Below, in pieces: positions 8,588 to 16,138 of a stretch of 64,000 nt of DNA. The stretch lies in NCBI RefSeq assembly GCF_041927875.1, contig NZ_JBHFHN010000001.1. One strand, given 5' to 3'. This DNA comes from Paracoccus sp041927875. Lineage in GTDB: Bacteria; Pseudomonadota; Alphaproteobacteria; Rhodobacterales; Rhodobacteraceae. The first letter of the stretch is position 1. Every line of letters begins with the position of its first letter. A model generated the notes under the pieces. The model was not told the DNA's origin and made no database searches. It saw nothing but the letters and a program-made list of their open reading frames with translations. Position numbers and translations under genes: made by a program.

Positions 8588-9416
8588 GATGGTGGCCCCT
8601 TTCCGCGCCCTCGGCGGGGTGGTGGTGATCGTCATGGCTGTGGGGATGGGCCACATGCGGGGCGCTGTGATCGTGGCCGTGGCCATCATCATGGTCGTGG
8701 TCATGGTCGTGATCGTGGCGGTAAAGGGCCAGCATCCCCTGCCCCTCGGCCCCGAACAGGGCGCGATATTCGGGGGCAAGCGCCACCGCCTGCGGGCTGC
8801 CCTGACAGCAGATATGGCCGTTCAGGCAGATCACCCGGTCGGTCGCGCCCATCACCACATGCAGGTCGTGGCTGACCAGCAGCACGCCCGCGCCGGTCTG
8901 CGCGCGCACCTCGGCGATCAGCCGGTAAAAGCCGATCATGCCGGGCTGATCCAGACCTTGCGTCGGCTCATCCAGGATCAGCAGATCGGGCCGCGCCAGC
9001 AGCGCGCGGGCCAGCAGCACGCGCTGGAACTGGCCGCCCGACAGCCGCGCCATCTGCCGGTCCATCAGGCCCGGCACGCCGGTGCGGGTCAGCGCGGCCT
9101 CGGCGTCTGCATCGCGCACCGGATCGGGCAGCGACAGGAACCGGCGCACCGTCATCGGCAGGTTGGCATCCAGCGCCAGACGCTGCGGCACATAGCCGAT
9201 GCGCAGGCCGGGCGCGCGGGTGATGGACCCCGCCGCCGGGCGCTCCAGCCCGATCAGCGCGCGGATCAGCGTCGATTTGCCCGACCCGTTCGGCCCGACC
9301 ACGGTGACGATCTCACCCCGGTGCAGGGCCAGATCGACCCCCGACAGCACGGTCGCCGCGCCATGGCGCACCGCCAGCCCGCTGGCGCAGATCAGCGCGT
9401 CATCCGTCAGGCTCAT
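8577..9416 (-). CDS. znuC: Zinc ABC transporter ATP-binding protein ZnuC
   Basis: ATPase of the zinc importer. The 279 residues show Walker A GPNGSGKS (41-48), signature LSGGQ (125-129) and Walker B LLILDEP (from 145). The tail after residue 233 is unusual: 18 His residues in about 45, mostly as HD repeats. It could hold zinc near the membrane or sense it. The ATG was chosen because it overlaps the zur stop as ATGA and lies just before the ABC domain; the twelve extra residues possible upstream are unlikely. Confidence 0.94.
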   Translation of the reverse strand: MSLTDDALICASGLAVRHGAATVLSGVDLALHRGEIVTVVGPNGSGKSTLIRALIGLERPAAGSITRAPGLRIGYVPQRLALDANLPMTVRRFLSLPDPVRDADAEAALTRTGVPGLMDRQMARLSGGQFQRVLLARALLARPDLLILDEPTQGLDQPGMIGFYRLIAEVRAQTGAGVLLVSHDLHVVMGATDRVICLNGHICCQGSPQAVALAPEYRALFGAEGQGMLALYRHDHDHDHDHDDGHGHDHSAPHVAHPHSHDDHHHPAEGAERGHHHAG

Positions 9417-9934
9417 GCCGGTTCCCCCGCCGCGGCGCGGCAGCCGCCGCACAGGCCCTGCGCCTCGATCGAGCTGCGTTCGACGGAAAAGCCCATCTCG
9501 GCCCCGGCGGCGTCCAGCATGGCGCGCAAGGGCGTCGAGGGCGCCTCGGCCACCGCGTGACAGGCGCGGCAGATCAGGAACACCGGCGCATGATCGGCCC
9601 CCGGACAGGTGCAGGCGGCAAAGGCGTTCAGGCGGCGGATGCGATGCGCCAGCCCGTGTTCGACCAGGAAATCCAGCGCCCGATAGGCGACCGGCGGCTG
9701 ATGGCCGAAGCCCTCGGCCGACAGCCGTTCCAGCACCTCATAGGCGCCCAGGGCGCGGTGGCTTTCGGCCAGGATTTCCAGCGTGCGACGGCGCACCGGG
9801 GTCAGCCGCAGGCCACGGTCGCGCGCCAATGCCTCGGCCTGGGCCAGGATCGCGCCCCGGCAGGCGTGGTGATCGTGGTCGCGAAACGCCAGATCGGCAT
9901 CGGGGTGATCCTTGGCGGGGTGATCATGGGCCAT
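9413..9934 (-). CDS. zur: Fur-family zinc regulator Zur
   Basis: Zinc-responsive repressor of the Fur family. The 173-residue protein has the winged-helix part GLRLTPVRRRTLEILAES with YEVLERLSAEG, then the dimerisation and metal-binding part CRACHAVAEAP and a C-terminal CGGC pair for structural zinc. The N-terminal 25 residues are His/Asp rich (DHDHHAC). It heads the zur-znuC-znuB operon, is divergent from znuA and starts beside a large palindrome, so it probably represses itself and both znu transcripts. Zur is favoured over Fur because of this neighbourhood. Confidence 0.9.
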   Translation of the reverse strand: MAHDHPAKDHPDADLAFRDHDHHACRGAILAQAEALARDRGLRLTPVRRRTLEILAESHRALGAYEVLERLSAEGFGHQPPVAYRALDFLVEHGLAHRIRRLNAFAACTCPGADHAPVFLICRACHAVAEAPSTPLRAMLDAAGAEMGFSVERSSIEAQGLCGGCRAAAGEPA

Positions 9935-9976
9935 ATGTTATATTATCACTTTTTGATTGCCGTGATGATATAACAT
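9935..9976. promoter_or_regulatory. Palindromic Zur operator between zur and znuA
   Basis: Two 15-base arms, ATGTTATATTATCAC at 9935-9949 and GTGATGATATAACAT at 9962-9976, are reverse complements except at one position and are separated by 12 bases. This AT-rich block stands out in the GC-rich context and lies exactly between the divergent znu genes, touching the zur start codon. It may be two adjacent Zur boxes or one extended site. The Zur assignment is inferred from position. Confidence 0.8.
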
Positions 9977-10017
9977 CCATAAGATGCAAGCCCCAGACTG
10001 ACAAGCCGGAGAAAAGC

Positions 10018-11013
10018 ATGACCCGCCCGACCGCCGCCCTGCCCGCCTCGTTCATTGCAGCCTTGGCCCTGACCGCCGCCCCGGCCCTTGCCGCGCCGCA
10101 GGTGGTGACCGATATTCCCGCCGTGCAATCGCTGACCGCAGCGGTGATGCAGGGAGTGGGGGAGCCTGCGCTGCTTTTGGACCGTGGCGCCTCGCCGCAT
10201 CATTTCCAGTTGCGGCCCAGCCAGGCGGCGGCGCTGGACGGGGCCGATCTGGTGATCTGGCTTAGCCCCCATCTGACGCCCTGGATGGCGCGGGCGGTGA
10301 CGGCGCTGCCCAAGGCAGATGCCGTGCTGCAACTGGATCAGGCGCCGGGGCTTTATACCCAGGCCTATGGCGCGGGGGATGATGACGGCGGCCATGGGGG
10401 CCACGACGATCATGGCCACGCGCACGACCATGACCACGGGCATGACCATGACCACGGGCATGACCATGACCACGACGGCCACGACCATTCCGGCACCGAT
10501 CCGCATCTGTGGCTGGACCCGTCCAATGCGCGGCTGTGGCTGGGGGTGATCCGCGACCGGCTGGCCGCGATCGACCCTGAGAATGCCGCGACCTATGCCG
10601 CCAATGCCGAGCGCGCCGATGCCGAGCTGGCGGCACTGGACGGCGAACTGGCGGCGCAACTCGCCCCGATCAAGGACAAGCCCTTTGCGGTGTTCCATGA
10701 TGCCTATGGCTATTTCACCGGCCATTACGGCCTGCGCCCGGCGGTCTCGGTTGCGCTTGGCGATGCAGCGCTGCCCGGCGCGCAGCGGCTGGCGGGGCTG
10801 CGCGACCAGATGGCCGAGGGTCATGTCGCCTGCGCCTTCCCCGAGGCCCAGCACGACCCCAAGCTGATCGACCAGTTGATCGAGGGCACCGCCGTCACCC
10901 GGGGCGCCGCGCTGGACCCCTCGGGCAGCACGCTGGAACCGGGGGCGGCGCTTTACCCGGCATTGCTGCGCGGCATGGCCCAGGTTTTGACCGACTGCCT
11001 GGCCGGGAAATAG
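10018..11013 (+). CDS. znuA: Zinc ABC transporter substrate-binding protein ZnuA
   Basis: Periplasmic zinc-binding protein of the ZnuABC importer, 331 residues. A signal peptide ends near residue 26 (ALAAP). Candidate zinc ligands are the His pair in SPHHFQL (61-62), His163 in DPHLWLDP, and the FHDAYGYF region. A His/Asp-rich loop at about 119-158, made of HDHDHG-type repeats, is the usual ZnuA loop for catching or passing zinc. The start was placed at the ATG after CCGGAGAAAAGC, before the signal peptide; the frame is open much further upstream, but that part is antisense to zur and znuC. Expected to be controlled by the palindrome 42 bp upstream. Confidence 0.95.
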   Translation: MTRPTAALPASFIAALALTAAPALAAPQVVTDIPAVQSLTAAVMQGVGEPALLLDRGASPHHFQLRPSQAAALDGADLVIWLSPHLTPWMARAVTALPKADAVLQLDQAPGLYTQAYGAGDDDGGHGGHDDHGHAHDHDHGHDHDHGHDHDHDGHDHSGTDPHLWLDPSNARLWLGVIRDRLAAIDPENAATYAANAERADAELAALDGELAAQLAPIKDKPFAVFHDAYGYFTGHYGLRPAVSVALGDAALPGAQRLAGLRDQMAEGHVACAFPEAQHDPKLIDQLIEGTAVTRGAALDPSGSTLEPGAALYPALLRGMAQVLTDCLAGK

Positions 11014-11048
11014 GCGGTTTTCCGCGCCAATACCCCACCCCTGCCCCT

Positions 11049-11079
11049 GCCCCGGTGCCGCCCCGCACCGGGGCTTTTT
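11049..11079 (+). terminator. Rho-independent terminator after znuA
   Basis: A perfect 10-bp stem (GCCCCGGTGC at 11049-11058 with GCACCGGGGC at 11065-11074) with a 6-base loop runs into TTTTTC. It is a textbook intrinsic terminator 36 bp after the znuA stop. Confidence 0.9.
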
Positions 11080-11144
11080 CATGCGGCTTGCATAACCCGA
11101 TTAATTCTGTCAGTCTTTGTGGGCAACCCAGCCGGAGACCCGAC

Positions 11145-11342
11145 ATGAGCGCCCCCGAACGCAACACCTTTGATCTGACCGTCGCCAGCCGCGCCAATCC
11201 CTGCCCGCTGGATCTGACCCGCCTGCCGCTTTACGACGCGCGGCAACTGACCAAATCCGGCGTGCAGGCGCTGATCGCACTGGACGATCAGGTCTATACC
11301 CTGCGCATCACCCGCGCGGGCAAGCTGATCCTGACAAAGTAA
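11145..11342 (+). CDS. hemP: Hemin uptake protein HemP
   Basis: A 65-residue member of the small HemP/HmuP family, associated with haem uptake genes and described in some bacteria as a regulator of haem transporter expression. The family core is LPLYDARQLTKSGVQALIALDDQVYTLRITRAGKLILTK. The start is the ATG preceded by CCGGAGACCCGAC, and longer in-frame translation upstream passes through the znuA terminator. No haem receptor or transporter gene is adjacent, so it acts at a distance or is an orphan. A tRNA gene follows on the other strand. Confidence 0.88.
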   Translation: MSAPERNTFDLTVASRANPCPLDLTRLPLYDARQLTKSGVQALIALDDQVYTLRITRAGKLILTK

Positions 11343-11349
11343 GGGGGTC

Positions 11350-11423
11350 TGGAGCGGGTGACGGGAATCGAACCCGTATCTCTAGCTTGGAAGGCTAGGG
11401 TCTTACCATTACACAACACCCGC
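11350..11423 (-). tRNA. tRNA-Gly (anticodon TCC)
   Basis: The minus strand folds as a complete tRNA: acceptor GCGGGTG with CACCCGC, discriminator T and encoded CCA, anticodon arm CTAGC-CTTCCAA-GCTAG with anticodon TCC, and T arm ACGGG-TTCGATT-CCCGT. The 74 bases include the CCA end. It reads Gly codons GGA and GGG. Confidence 0.95.
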
Positions 11424-11468
11424 GCCCGCCCCCTATAATCGGGCGGGCGCAGTCTTTGCAAGACGCCT

Positions 11469-11933
11469 TTACGGGCCGGGCAGTCGCCGCGCGGCGAAGA
11501 AGTCGCGCAACAGGCGGGCGGCGCGGTCCTCGTCGATGCCGTCGATCACCTCGGGGCGGTGGTGGCATTGCGGATGGGAAAACACCCGCGCGCCATGCAC
11601 GACGCCGCCCGATTTCGGGTCGGGCGCGGCATAGACCAGCCGCGCGATGCGGGCATTGGCGATGGCGGCGGCGCACATCGGACAGGGTTCCAGCGTCACA
11701 TAGATGACATGGCCGGGCAGCCGGTCGCTGCCGGCGCGCGCGCAGGCCGCGCGCAGGGCCACGATCTCGGCATGGGCGGTCGGGTCGCGATCTTCGCGGG
11801 TGCGGTTGCCCGCAGCGGCGACGACGCGGCCATCTGGGGCCACGATCACCGCGCCCACTGGCACCTCGCCGCGCGCGGCTGCGGCGGCGGCCTGATCCAG
11901 CGCCGCCTGCATATGGGTCCGAAATCCGCTCAT
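11469..11933 (-). CDS. tadA: tRNA adenosine(34) deaminase TadA-type
   Basis: Zinc-dependent deaminase that makes inosine at the wobble position of tRNA-Arg(ACG). The 154-residue protein has the cytidine-deaminase-fold signatures HAEI (His54, Glu56) and PCPMC (Cys84, Cys87), as well as RARRLVY/PKSGGVVHG-like elements (here ARIARLVYAAPDPKSGG). The start was set at the ATG before SGFRTHMQAAL; an in-frame start 42 bases upstream is possible. It is followed by tRNA-Gly on the same strand and divergent from the pseudouridine synthase gene. A guanine-deaminase-like nucleoside deaminase is a less likely alternative. Confidence 0.85.
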   Translation of the reverse strand: MSGFRTHMQAALDQAAAAAARGEVPVGAVIVAPDGRVVAAAGNRTREDRDPTAHAEIVALRAACARAGSDRLPGHVIYVTLEPCPMCAAAIANARIARLVYAAPDPKSGGVVHGARVFSHPQCHHRPEVIDGIDEDRAARLLRDFFAARRLPGP

Positions 11934-12012
11934 CCGGCCAGATGGCCGCAGCGACGGGGCTTGCGCAAGGGCCAAAGCGCAGGCAAAGGGCAGACAAGTT
12001 CAGGAGATTGCG

Positions 12013-13902
12013 ATGACCCCCACCGAAAAAGCGGCTGACGACGGCCTGCCCGAGGACGACACCCCCAGCCCGGCCGATGCTGCGGCGGAGGCTGCGGTCA
12101 CGGATGAGGCGGCCGATGATGTCGAGCTGGCCGATGGCGATGACGAGGCGGACGACGACCTTGGCGACGATGATGACGACGCCGGTTATGACGGCGACGA
12201 TGATGACGATGACTACGACGGCGACGGCGACGACGACGATGACGACGACGACGACGACGATGACGATGACGACGATGACGACGACGACGATGACGACGAT
12301 GACGTCCCGGCCACCAGCGATGCAGCCGACCCTGCCCCGCCGCGCGCCGAGGGCGACCGCATCGCCAAGGTCATGGCGCGCGCCGGTGTCGCCAGCCGCC
12401 GCGATGCCGAACGCCTGATCCTTGAGGGGCGGGTCAAGGTCAACGGCCAGCCTGTCACCAGCCCGGCGCTGGATGTCAAACCCAGCGACCGGGTGACGCT
12501 GGATGGCAAGCCGATCGAGGCCCCGCAGGAAACCCGGCTGTGGCTCTATTACAAGCCGATCGGGCTTGTGACATCGGAAAAGGATGAAAAGGGCCGCCAG
12601 ACGGTGTTCGACAGCCTGCCGCGCGAAATGCCGCGGGTGATGAGCGTGGGGCGGCTTGACCTGAACTCGGAAGGCCTGCTGCTGCTGACCAATGACGGCG
12701 GGCTGAAGCGGCGGCTGGAACTGCCCGAAACCGGCTGGCTGCGCAAATACCGCGTGCGCGTGAACGGTCAGCCGAACGACCTGACCTTTGATCCGCTGCG
12801 TCGCGGCATCGTCATCGACGGTGAGGATTTTCAGCCGATGGAGGTCAAGCTGGACCGCCAGCAGGGCGCGAATGCCTGGCTGACCGTCGGCATCCGCGAG
12901 GGCAAGAACCGCGAGATCCGCCGCGCCATGGCCGCCGTCGGCCTGACCGTCAACCGCCTGATCCGCGTCAGTTACGGCCCGTTCCGGCTGGACAAGATGG
13001 AGGCGGGCCAGGTCGCCGAGGTCAAGCGCCGCGTGCTGCGCGACCAGTTGGGCGCGCTTTTGACCGGCGAGGAGGAGGCGCCGCGCAAGGACCGGTCCGA
13101 CAAGCCCCGCAAACCCCGCAGCCGCCCGACCCAGGGCGGCGAGGGCGGCGAACGCCGGTCGTTTGGCGACCGCCCGCCGCGTGAGGGTGGTGAGCGTCGG
13201 TCGTTTGGCGACCGGCCGCCGCGTGAGGGTGGTGAGCGTCGGTCGTTTGGCGACCGGCCCGAACGCGGCTCCTTCGGTGACCGCCCGCGCAAGCCCTACG
13301 GCGACCGCCCGCCGCGCACTGAGGGGTCCGAGGATCGGCCGCGGAAACCCTATGCCGACCGGCCCGAACGTGGCTCCTTCGGCGACCGCCCGCGCAAGCC
13401 CTACGGCGACCGTCCGCCGCGTGCCGAAGGGTCCGAGGATCGGCCCCGGAAGCCCTATGGAGACCGGCCCGAGCGGGGTTCCTTCGGCGACCGCCCGCGC
13501 AAGCCTTACGGCGACCGTCCGCCGCGCGCCGAAGGGTCCGAGGATCGGCCCCGGAAACCCTATGGAGACCGGCCCGAGAGGGGTTCCTTCGGTGATCGCC
13601 CGCGCAAGCCCTATGGCGACCGCCCGCCGCGCACTGAGGGGTCCGAGGATCGGCCCCGGAAGCCTTACGGTGACCGCCCCGAACGGGGTTCCTTCGGTGA
13701 CCGCCCGCGCAAGCCCTACGGCGACCGTCCGCCGCGCACTGAGGGGTCCGAGGATCGGCCCCGCAAGCCCTTTGCGGGCAAGCCCGGCGGTGCTGGCGGT
13801 AGCCGGTTCGGGGGCAAGCCGGGCGGCAAGCCCGGGTTCAAACCGGGTGGCAAGCCGGGTGGCCGTCCGGGGGGTAAGCCGCCCAGCCGTCCGCGCGGCT
13901 AA
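12013..13902 (+). CDS. RluB/RsuA-family 23S rRNA pseudouridine synthase with acidic head and repeat tail
   Basis: An enzyme converting uridine to pseudouridine in rRNA. The core is standard: an S4 RNA-binding domain from about 116 (RIAKVMARAGVASRRDAERL), then the synthase domain with VGRLDLNSEGLLLLTNDG and catalytic Asp216. At 629 residues it is roughly twice the usual size because of both ends. Residues 31-97 are acidic and end in 25 consecutive Asp (73-97). From about 382 the tail is Arg/Gly/Pro rich: two and a half copies of a 14-residue unit (RRSFGDRPPREGGE), then five copies of a 35-residue unit (RPERGSFGDRPRKPYGDRPP...), ending in a GGKPGG tail. The tail is likely disordered, basic and RNA-binding. 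Confidence 0.92.
   Translation: MTPTEKAADDGLPEDDTPSPADAAAEAAVTDEAADDVELADGDDEADDDLGDDDDDAGYDGDDDDDDYDGDGDDDDDDDDDDDDDDDDDDDDDDDDDVPATSDAADPAPPRAEGDRIAKVMARAGVASRRDAERLILEGRVKVNGQPVTSPALDVKPSDRVTLDGKPIEAPQETRLWLYYKPIGLVTSEKDEKGRQTVFDSLPREMPRVMSVGRLDLNSEGLLLLTNDGGLKRRLELPETGWLRKYRVRVNGQPNDLTFDPLRRGIVIDGEDFQPMEVKLDRQQGANAWLTVGIREGKNREIRRAMAAVGLTVNRLIRVSYGPFRLDKMEAGQVAEVKRRVLRDQLGALLTGEEEAPRKDRSDKPRKPRSRPTQGGEGGERRSFGDRPPREGGERRSFGDRPPREGGERRSFGDRPERGSFGDRPRKPYGDRPPRTEGSEDRPRKPYADRPERGSFGDRPRKPYGDRPPRAEGSEDRPRKPYGDRPERGSFGDRPRKPYGDRPPRAEGSEDRPRKPYGDRPERGSFGDRPRKPYGDRPPRTEGSEDRPRKPYGDRPERGSFGDRPRKPYGDRPPRTEGSEDRPRKPFAGKPGGAGGSRFGGKPGGKPGFKPGGKPGGRPGGKPPSRPRG
13153..13785 (+). repeat. In-frame tandem repeats (42 bp and 105 bp) in the pseudouridine synthase gene
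   Basis: A 42-base unit starts at 13153, 13195 and 13237 (the last one partial). A 105-base unit starts at 13261, 13366, 13471, 13576 and 13681. The spacings are exact multiples of three, so the reading frame is kept. Differences between copies are mainly at third codon positions, so the protein repeat is under selection or is recent. Confidence 0.93.
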
Positions 13903-13925
13903 GCCCCGCCCAACCGCATCAAAAA

Positions 13926-13961
13926 AGGCCCGCCGGTAATCCCGGCGGGCCTTTTCCGTTG
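13926..13961 (+). terminator. Terminator between pseudouridine synthase and FkbM genes
   Basis: A stem GGCCCGCCGG/CCGGCGGGCC with a short loop runs into TTTTCC, and on the left it is preceded by AAAAAA. It can therefore terminate transcription from both convergent genes. Confidence 0.88.
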
Positions 13962-13974
13962 GGGCAGGACGATC

Positions 13975-14835
13975 TTAGCCCAGACGCGGCTCAGAGGTCG
14001 CATCACCCAGGGCCATGAAATTGTATCCGACATGCGGGTTTTTCTTCAGCGCGCGGGCCTCCTCGACGCTGGTGATCCGCACCAGACGGCCATCGTCATC
14101 CATCGCATAGACGCGCTTGCCCAGGCCCAGCAGATGCGCGGTCGGCGCGCAGGTCATGTCGTTGCCGTGATCCTCATACAAAAAGGCGCAGGCGCGCTGC
14201 ATGGTCTGGGCGGCGCCGGTGATCGCCGCGATCTCGGCGCCCTCGACATCCAGCTTGATCAGGATCAGCCCCTCGGCTGGCGCATGATCGCGCACCAACG
14301 CGTCGATCGAGGTGGCGGGCACGCGCTCGGTCACGGCGCCGGGATCGGCGCTGATCGTGCGGCCGGCGTGATCGGCCCCCATGGTGAAGGACACGTAATC
14401 CGACGATCCATCCGACACCGCCTTCTTGACGACCGTGAACCGGTTATCATTGGCCGCGCGGTTGCGTTCCAGAATGGCGCCGGTCTCGGTTGACGGCTCG
14501 ACGGCGACACAGGGCATGTCGACCGACAGCTTGACCGACCAGTAACCGAAGTTCGCGCCGCAATCCAGAAACAGCACCGGCTTTTCCTGCAACCGTTCGA
14601 TGAACAGCGTCAGTTCGGATTCATAGTCGATCCCGGTCAGGACGTAATATTGCCAATAGGCATCACCGACCGGAAAGGTGAAGACCTGCCCGCGATCCAG
14701 CCGGGTCTGCGCCACCTCGGCCGCCTGCGCGGGGAACAGCGCGGTCGCGGCGCGCATGAAGGTGCGAAAGCCGCGGCGACGGATCGGGCGGGCCAGGGTC
14801 AGGTAGCTGCGGGCAAGGCTGGTGACGATGTTCAT
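13975..14835 (-). CDS. FkbM family methyltransferase
   Basis: A SAM-dependent methyltransferase of 286 residues. The FkbM core is visible: FLDCGANFGYWSVKLS (SAM loop), AVEPSTETGAILERN, and LIKLDVEGAEIAAITGA. Family members O-methylate sugars, polyketides or other small molecules. The target cannot be inferred here because no glycosyltransferase or polysaccharide cluster is adjacent. It is convergent with the pseudouridine synthase gene and shares its terminator. The 216 bp upstream, to the divergent membrane-stress cluster, should hold promoters for both. Confidence 0.88.
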   Translation of the reverse strand: MNIVTSLARSYLTLARPIRRRGFRTFMRAATALFPAQAAEVAQTRLDRGQVFTFPVGDAYWQYYVLTGIDYESELTLFIERLQEKPVLFLDCGANFGYWSVKLSVDMPCVAVEPSTETGAILERNRAANDNRFTVVKKAVSDGSSDYVSFTMGADHAGRTISADPGAVTERVPATSIDALVRDHAPAEGLILIKLDVEGAEIAAITGAAQTMQRACAFLYEDHGNDMTCAPTAHLLGLGKRVYAMDDDGRLVRITSVEEARALKKNPHVGYNFMALGDATSEPRLG

Positions 14836-15051
14836 CGGTCCCTCGGGCTGGGTCGGGCCGCGTGCGGCCTGTCTGGGCTGCTTTTAGCCACTGCGCGATG
14901 CCGGTCAAGCTCCGATCCGAAGGGGACGTCGCCCGCCCCTTTCCCCCAGGCACCCGCCCGCATTCGCTTTCGCTTGGCGCGCGATGCGATTATAGTCTGT
15001 GACAAGGCAACCGGCGCGCGGCTTGCGCGTTAGACAACGGAAGCGAACGCA

Positions 15052-15147
15052 ATGGGGGCGGGAATGTCGGAACGGATGACGCGGCGGCTGGCCTTCTGGC
15101 TGCTGATCTGGCTGACCCTTTACGCGGCGTTTTCGCCGTCATTCTGA
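15052..15147 (+). CDS. 31-residue single-span membrane peptide (small ORF)
   Basis: A short frame ATG...TGA just upstream of the xpaC-like gene. It encodes a positively charged start (SERMTRR) followed by a hydrophobic aromatic-rich segment LAFWLLIWLTLYAAF, i.e. one membrane span with the N terminus inside. A GGAAG lies about 10 bases before the first ATG, and a second in-frame ATG at 15064 has a GGGGGCGGG upstream. A -10-like TATAGT at 14991 precedes it. The gap to the next start is only 31 bp. No family is recognised. It may be a real small membrane protein of the cluster or a leader. Confidence 0.45.
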   Translation: MGAGMSERMTRRLAFWLLIWLTLYAAFSPSF

Positions 15148-15178
15148 CGAACCCTTGGCAAGGCAGGCACGACCCGGC

Positions 15179-16099
15179 ATGGCACAAAGATACGGCGGCA
15201 GGTTCAGCCCGAACGGCAATCCGAATGGCAATCGGCCGGGCGTGACGGTTGCGGCGCAAGGCCCCCGCCTGCCCGCGCGGCATCCGCTGGCCAGCCGGGT
15301 GAAGTGGCTGGTCATCGCCGCGATCCCTTTTCTGCTGACCGCCTTTTCGCAAGGCCCGGTCGGGCTGACGCTGGATCTGGCCGCCTTTGGCCTGATCGCG
15401 CTGTCGGCCTTCATGACGGCCGAGGGGCTGATCGCGGAAATGGCCTATAACGCGCGGCGCGTGGCCCGGCGTCCGGCGCTGCCGCGCAAGGGGCTGGGCG
15501 CGATCCTGACCGGCCTTGGTCTGGGGATCGGCGCCTATGTTCCCGCCGGGGTCGATCCGGGCACTCTGGGTGCGGGAACGGTGGGGGCGGTGCTGATCGG
15601 CATCGTCGGCACCGCGCTGCACATGCTGTGCTTTGGTCCCGACCCGATGCGCGACAAGGGGGCCGAGGGCATCGACATGGCCCAGCAGGACCGCGTGGCC
15701 CGCGCCATCGCCGAGGGTGAGGGCTATCTGGCACAGATGCGTGACGCCATCTTGCGCGTCAACGACCGCCGGCTGGAGGCGCGCGTCGATCTGTTCGCCG
15801 CGACCGCGCGCGATCTGTTCCGCCGGATCGAGGATGACCCCACCGATCTGGCCAATGCGCGCCGCTATCTGGGCGTTTATCTGCTGGGCGCGCGCGATGC
15901 CACCGTCAAGTTCGCCGATCTTTACGCCGCCACCCGAGATCCGAAAATCCTGAACGATTACGAACAGTTGCTGTCCGATCTTGAGGGAAACTATACGACC
16001 CGCTCGCGCGCCCTGATCGAGGGCGGGCGCAGCGATCTGACCATCGAAATCGACGTTCTGCGCGAACGTCTGGACCGCGAAGGCATCGCCCCGCGCTAA
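15179..16099 (+). CDS. XpaC-like membrane protein (5-bromo-4-chloroindolyl phosphate hydrolysis family)
   Basis: A 306-residue protein with four hydrophobic segments in the N-terminal half (about 40-150) and a cytoplasmic helical C-terminal domain (RVARAIAEGEGYLAQMRDAILRVNDRRLEARVDLFAATARDLFRRIEDDP) typical of the XpaC family. The family name comes from a colony-staining phenotype and does not define an enzyme. XpaC and TelA genes are neighbours in Bacillus (xpaC-yaaN) as they are here. The ATG at 15179 was chosen over the TTG 24 bases upstream. The spacing to the telA-like gene is 39 bp, consistent with one operon. Confidence 0.82.
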   Translation: MAQRYGGRFSPNGNPNGNRPGVTVAAQGPRLPARHPLASRVKWLVIAAIPFLLTAFSQGPVGLTLDLAAFGLIALSAFMTAEGLIAEMAYNARRVARRPALPRKGLGAILTGLGLGIGAYVPAGVDPGTLGAGTVGAVLIGIVGTALHMLCFGPDPMRDKGAEGIDMAQQDRVARAIAEGEGYLAQMRDAILRVNDRRLEARVDLFAATARDLFRRIEDDPTDLANARRYLGVYLLGARDATVKFADLYAATRDPKILNDYEQLLSDLEGNYTTRSRALIEGGRSDLTIEIDVLRERLDREGIAPR

Positions 16100-16138
16100 C
16101 CGCCCACCTTTGCGCCCGACCGGGGCCACCCTGAAAGG

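Noticed and set aside
10380..10490. Short tandem repeat of CATGACCACGGG type
   Set aside because: It encodes the His/Asp loop of ZnuA, a normal feature of that protein.
13153..13785. Regularly spaced repeats that could be taken for a CRISPR array
   Set aside because: The units are contiguous without unique spacers, multiples of three, and in frame within the pseudouridine synthase.
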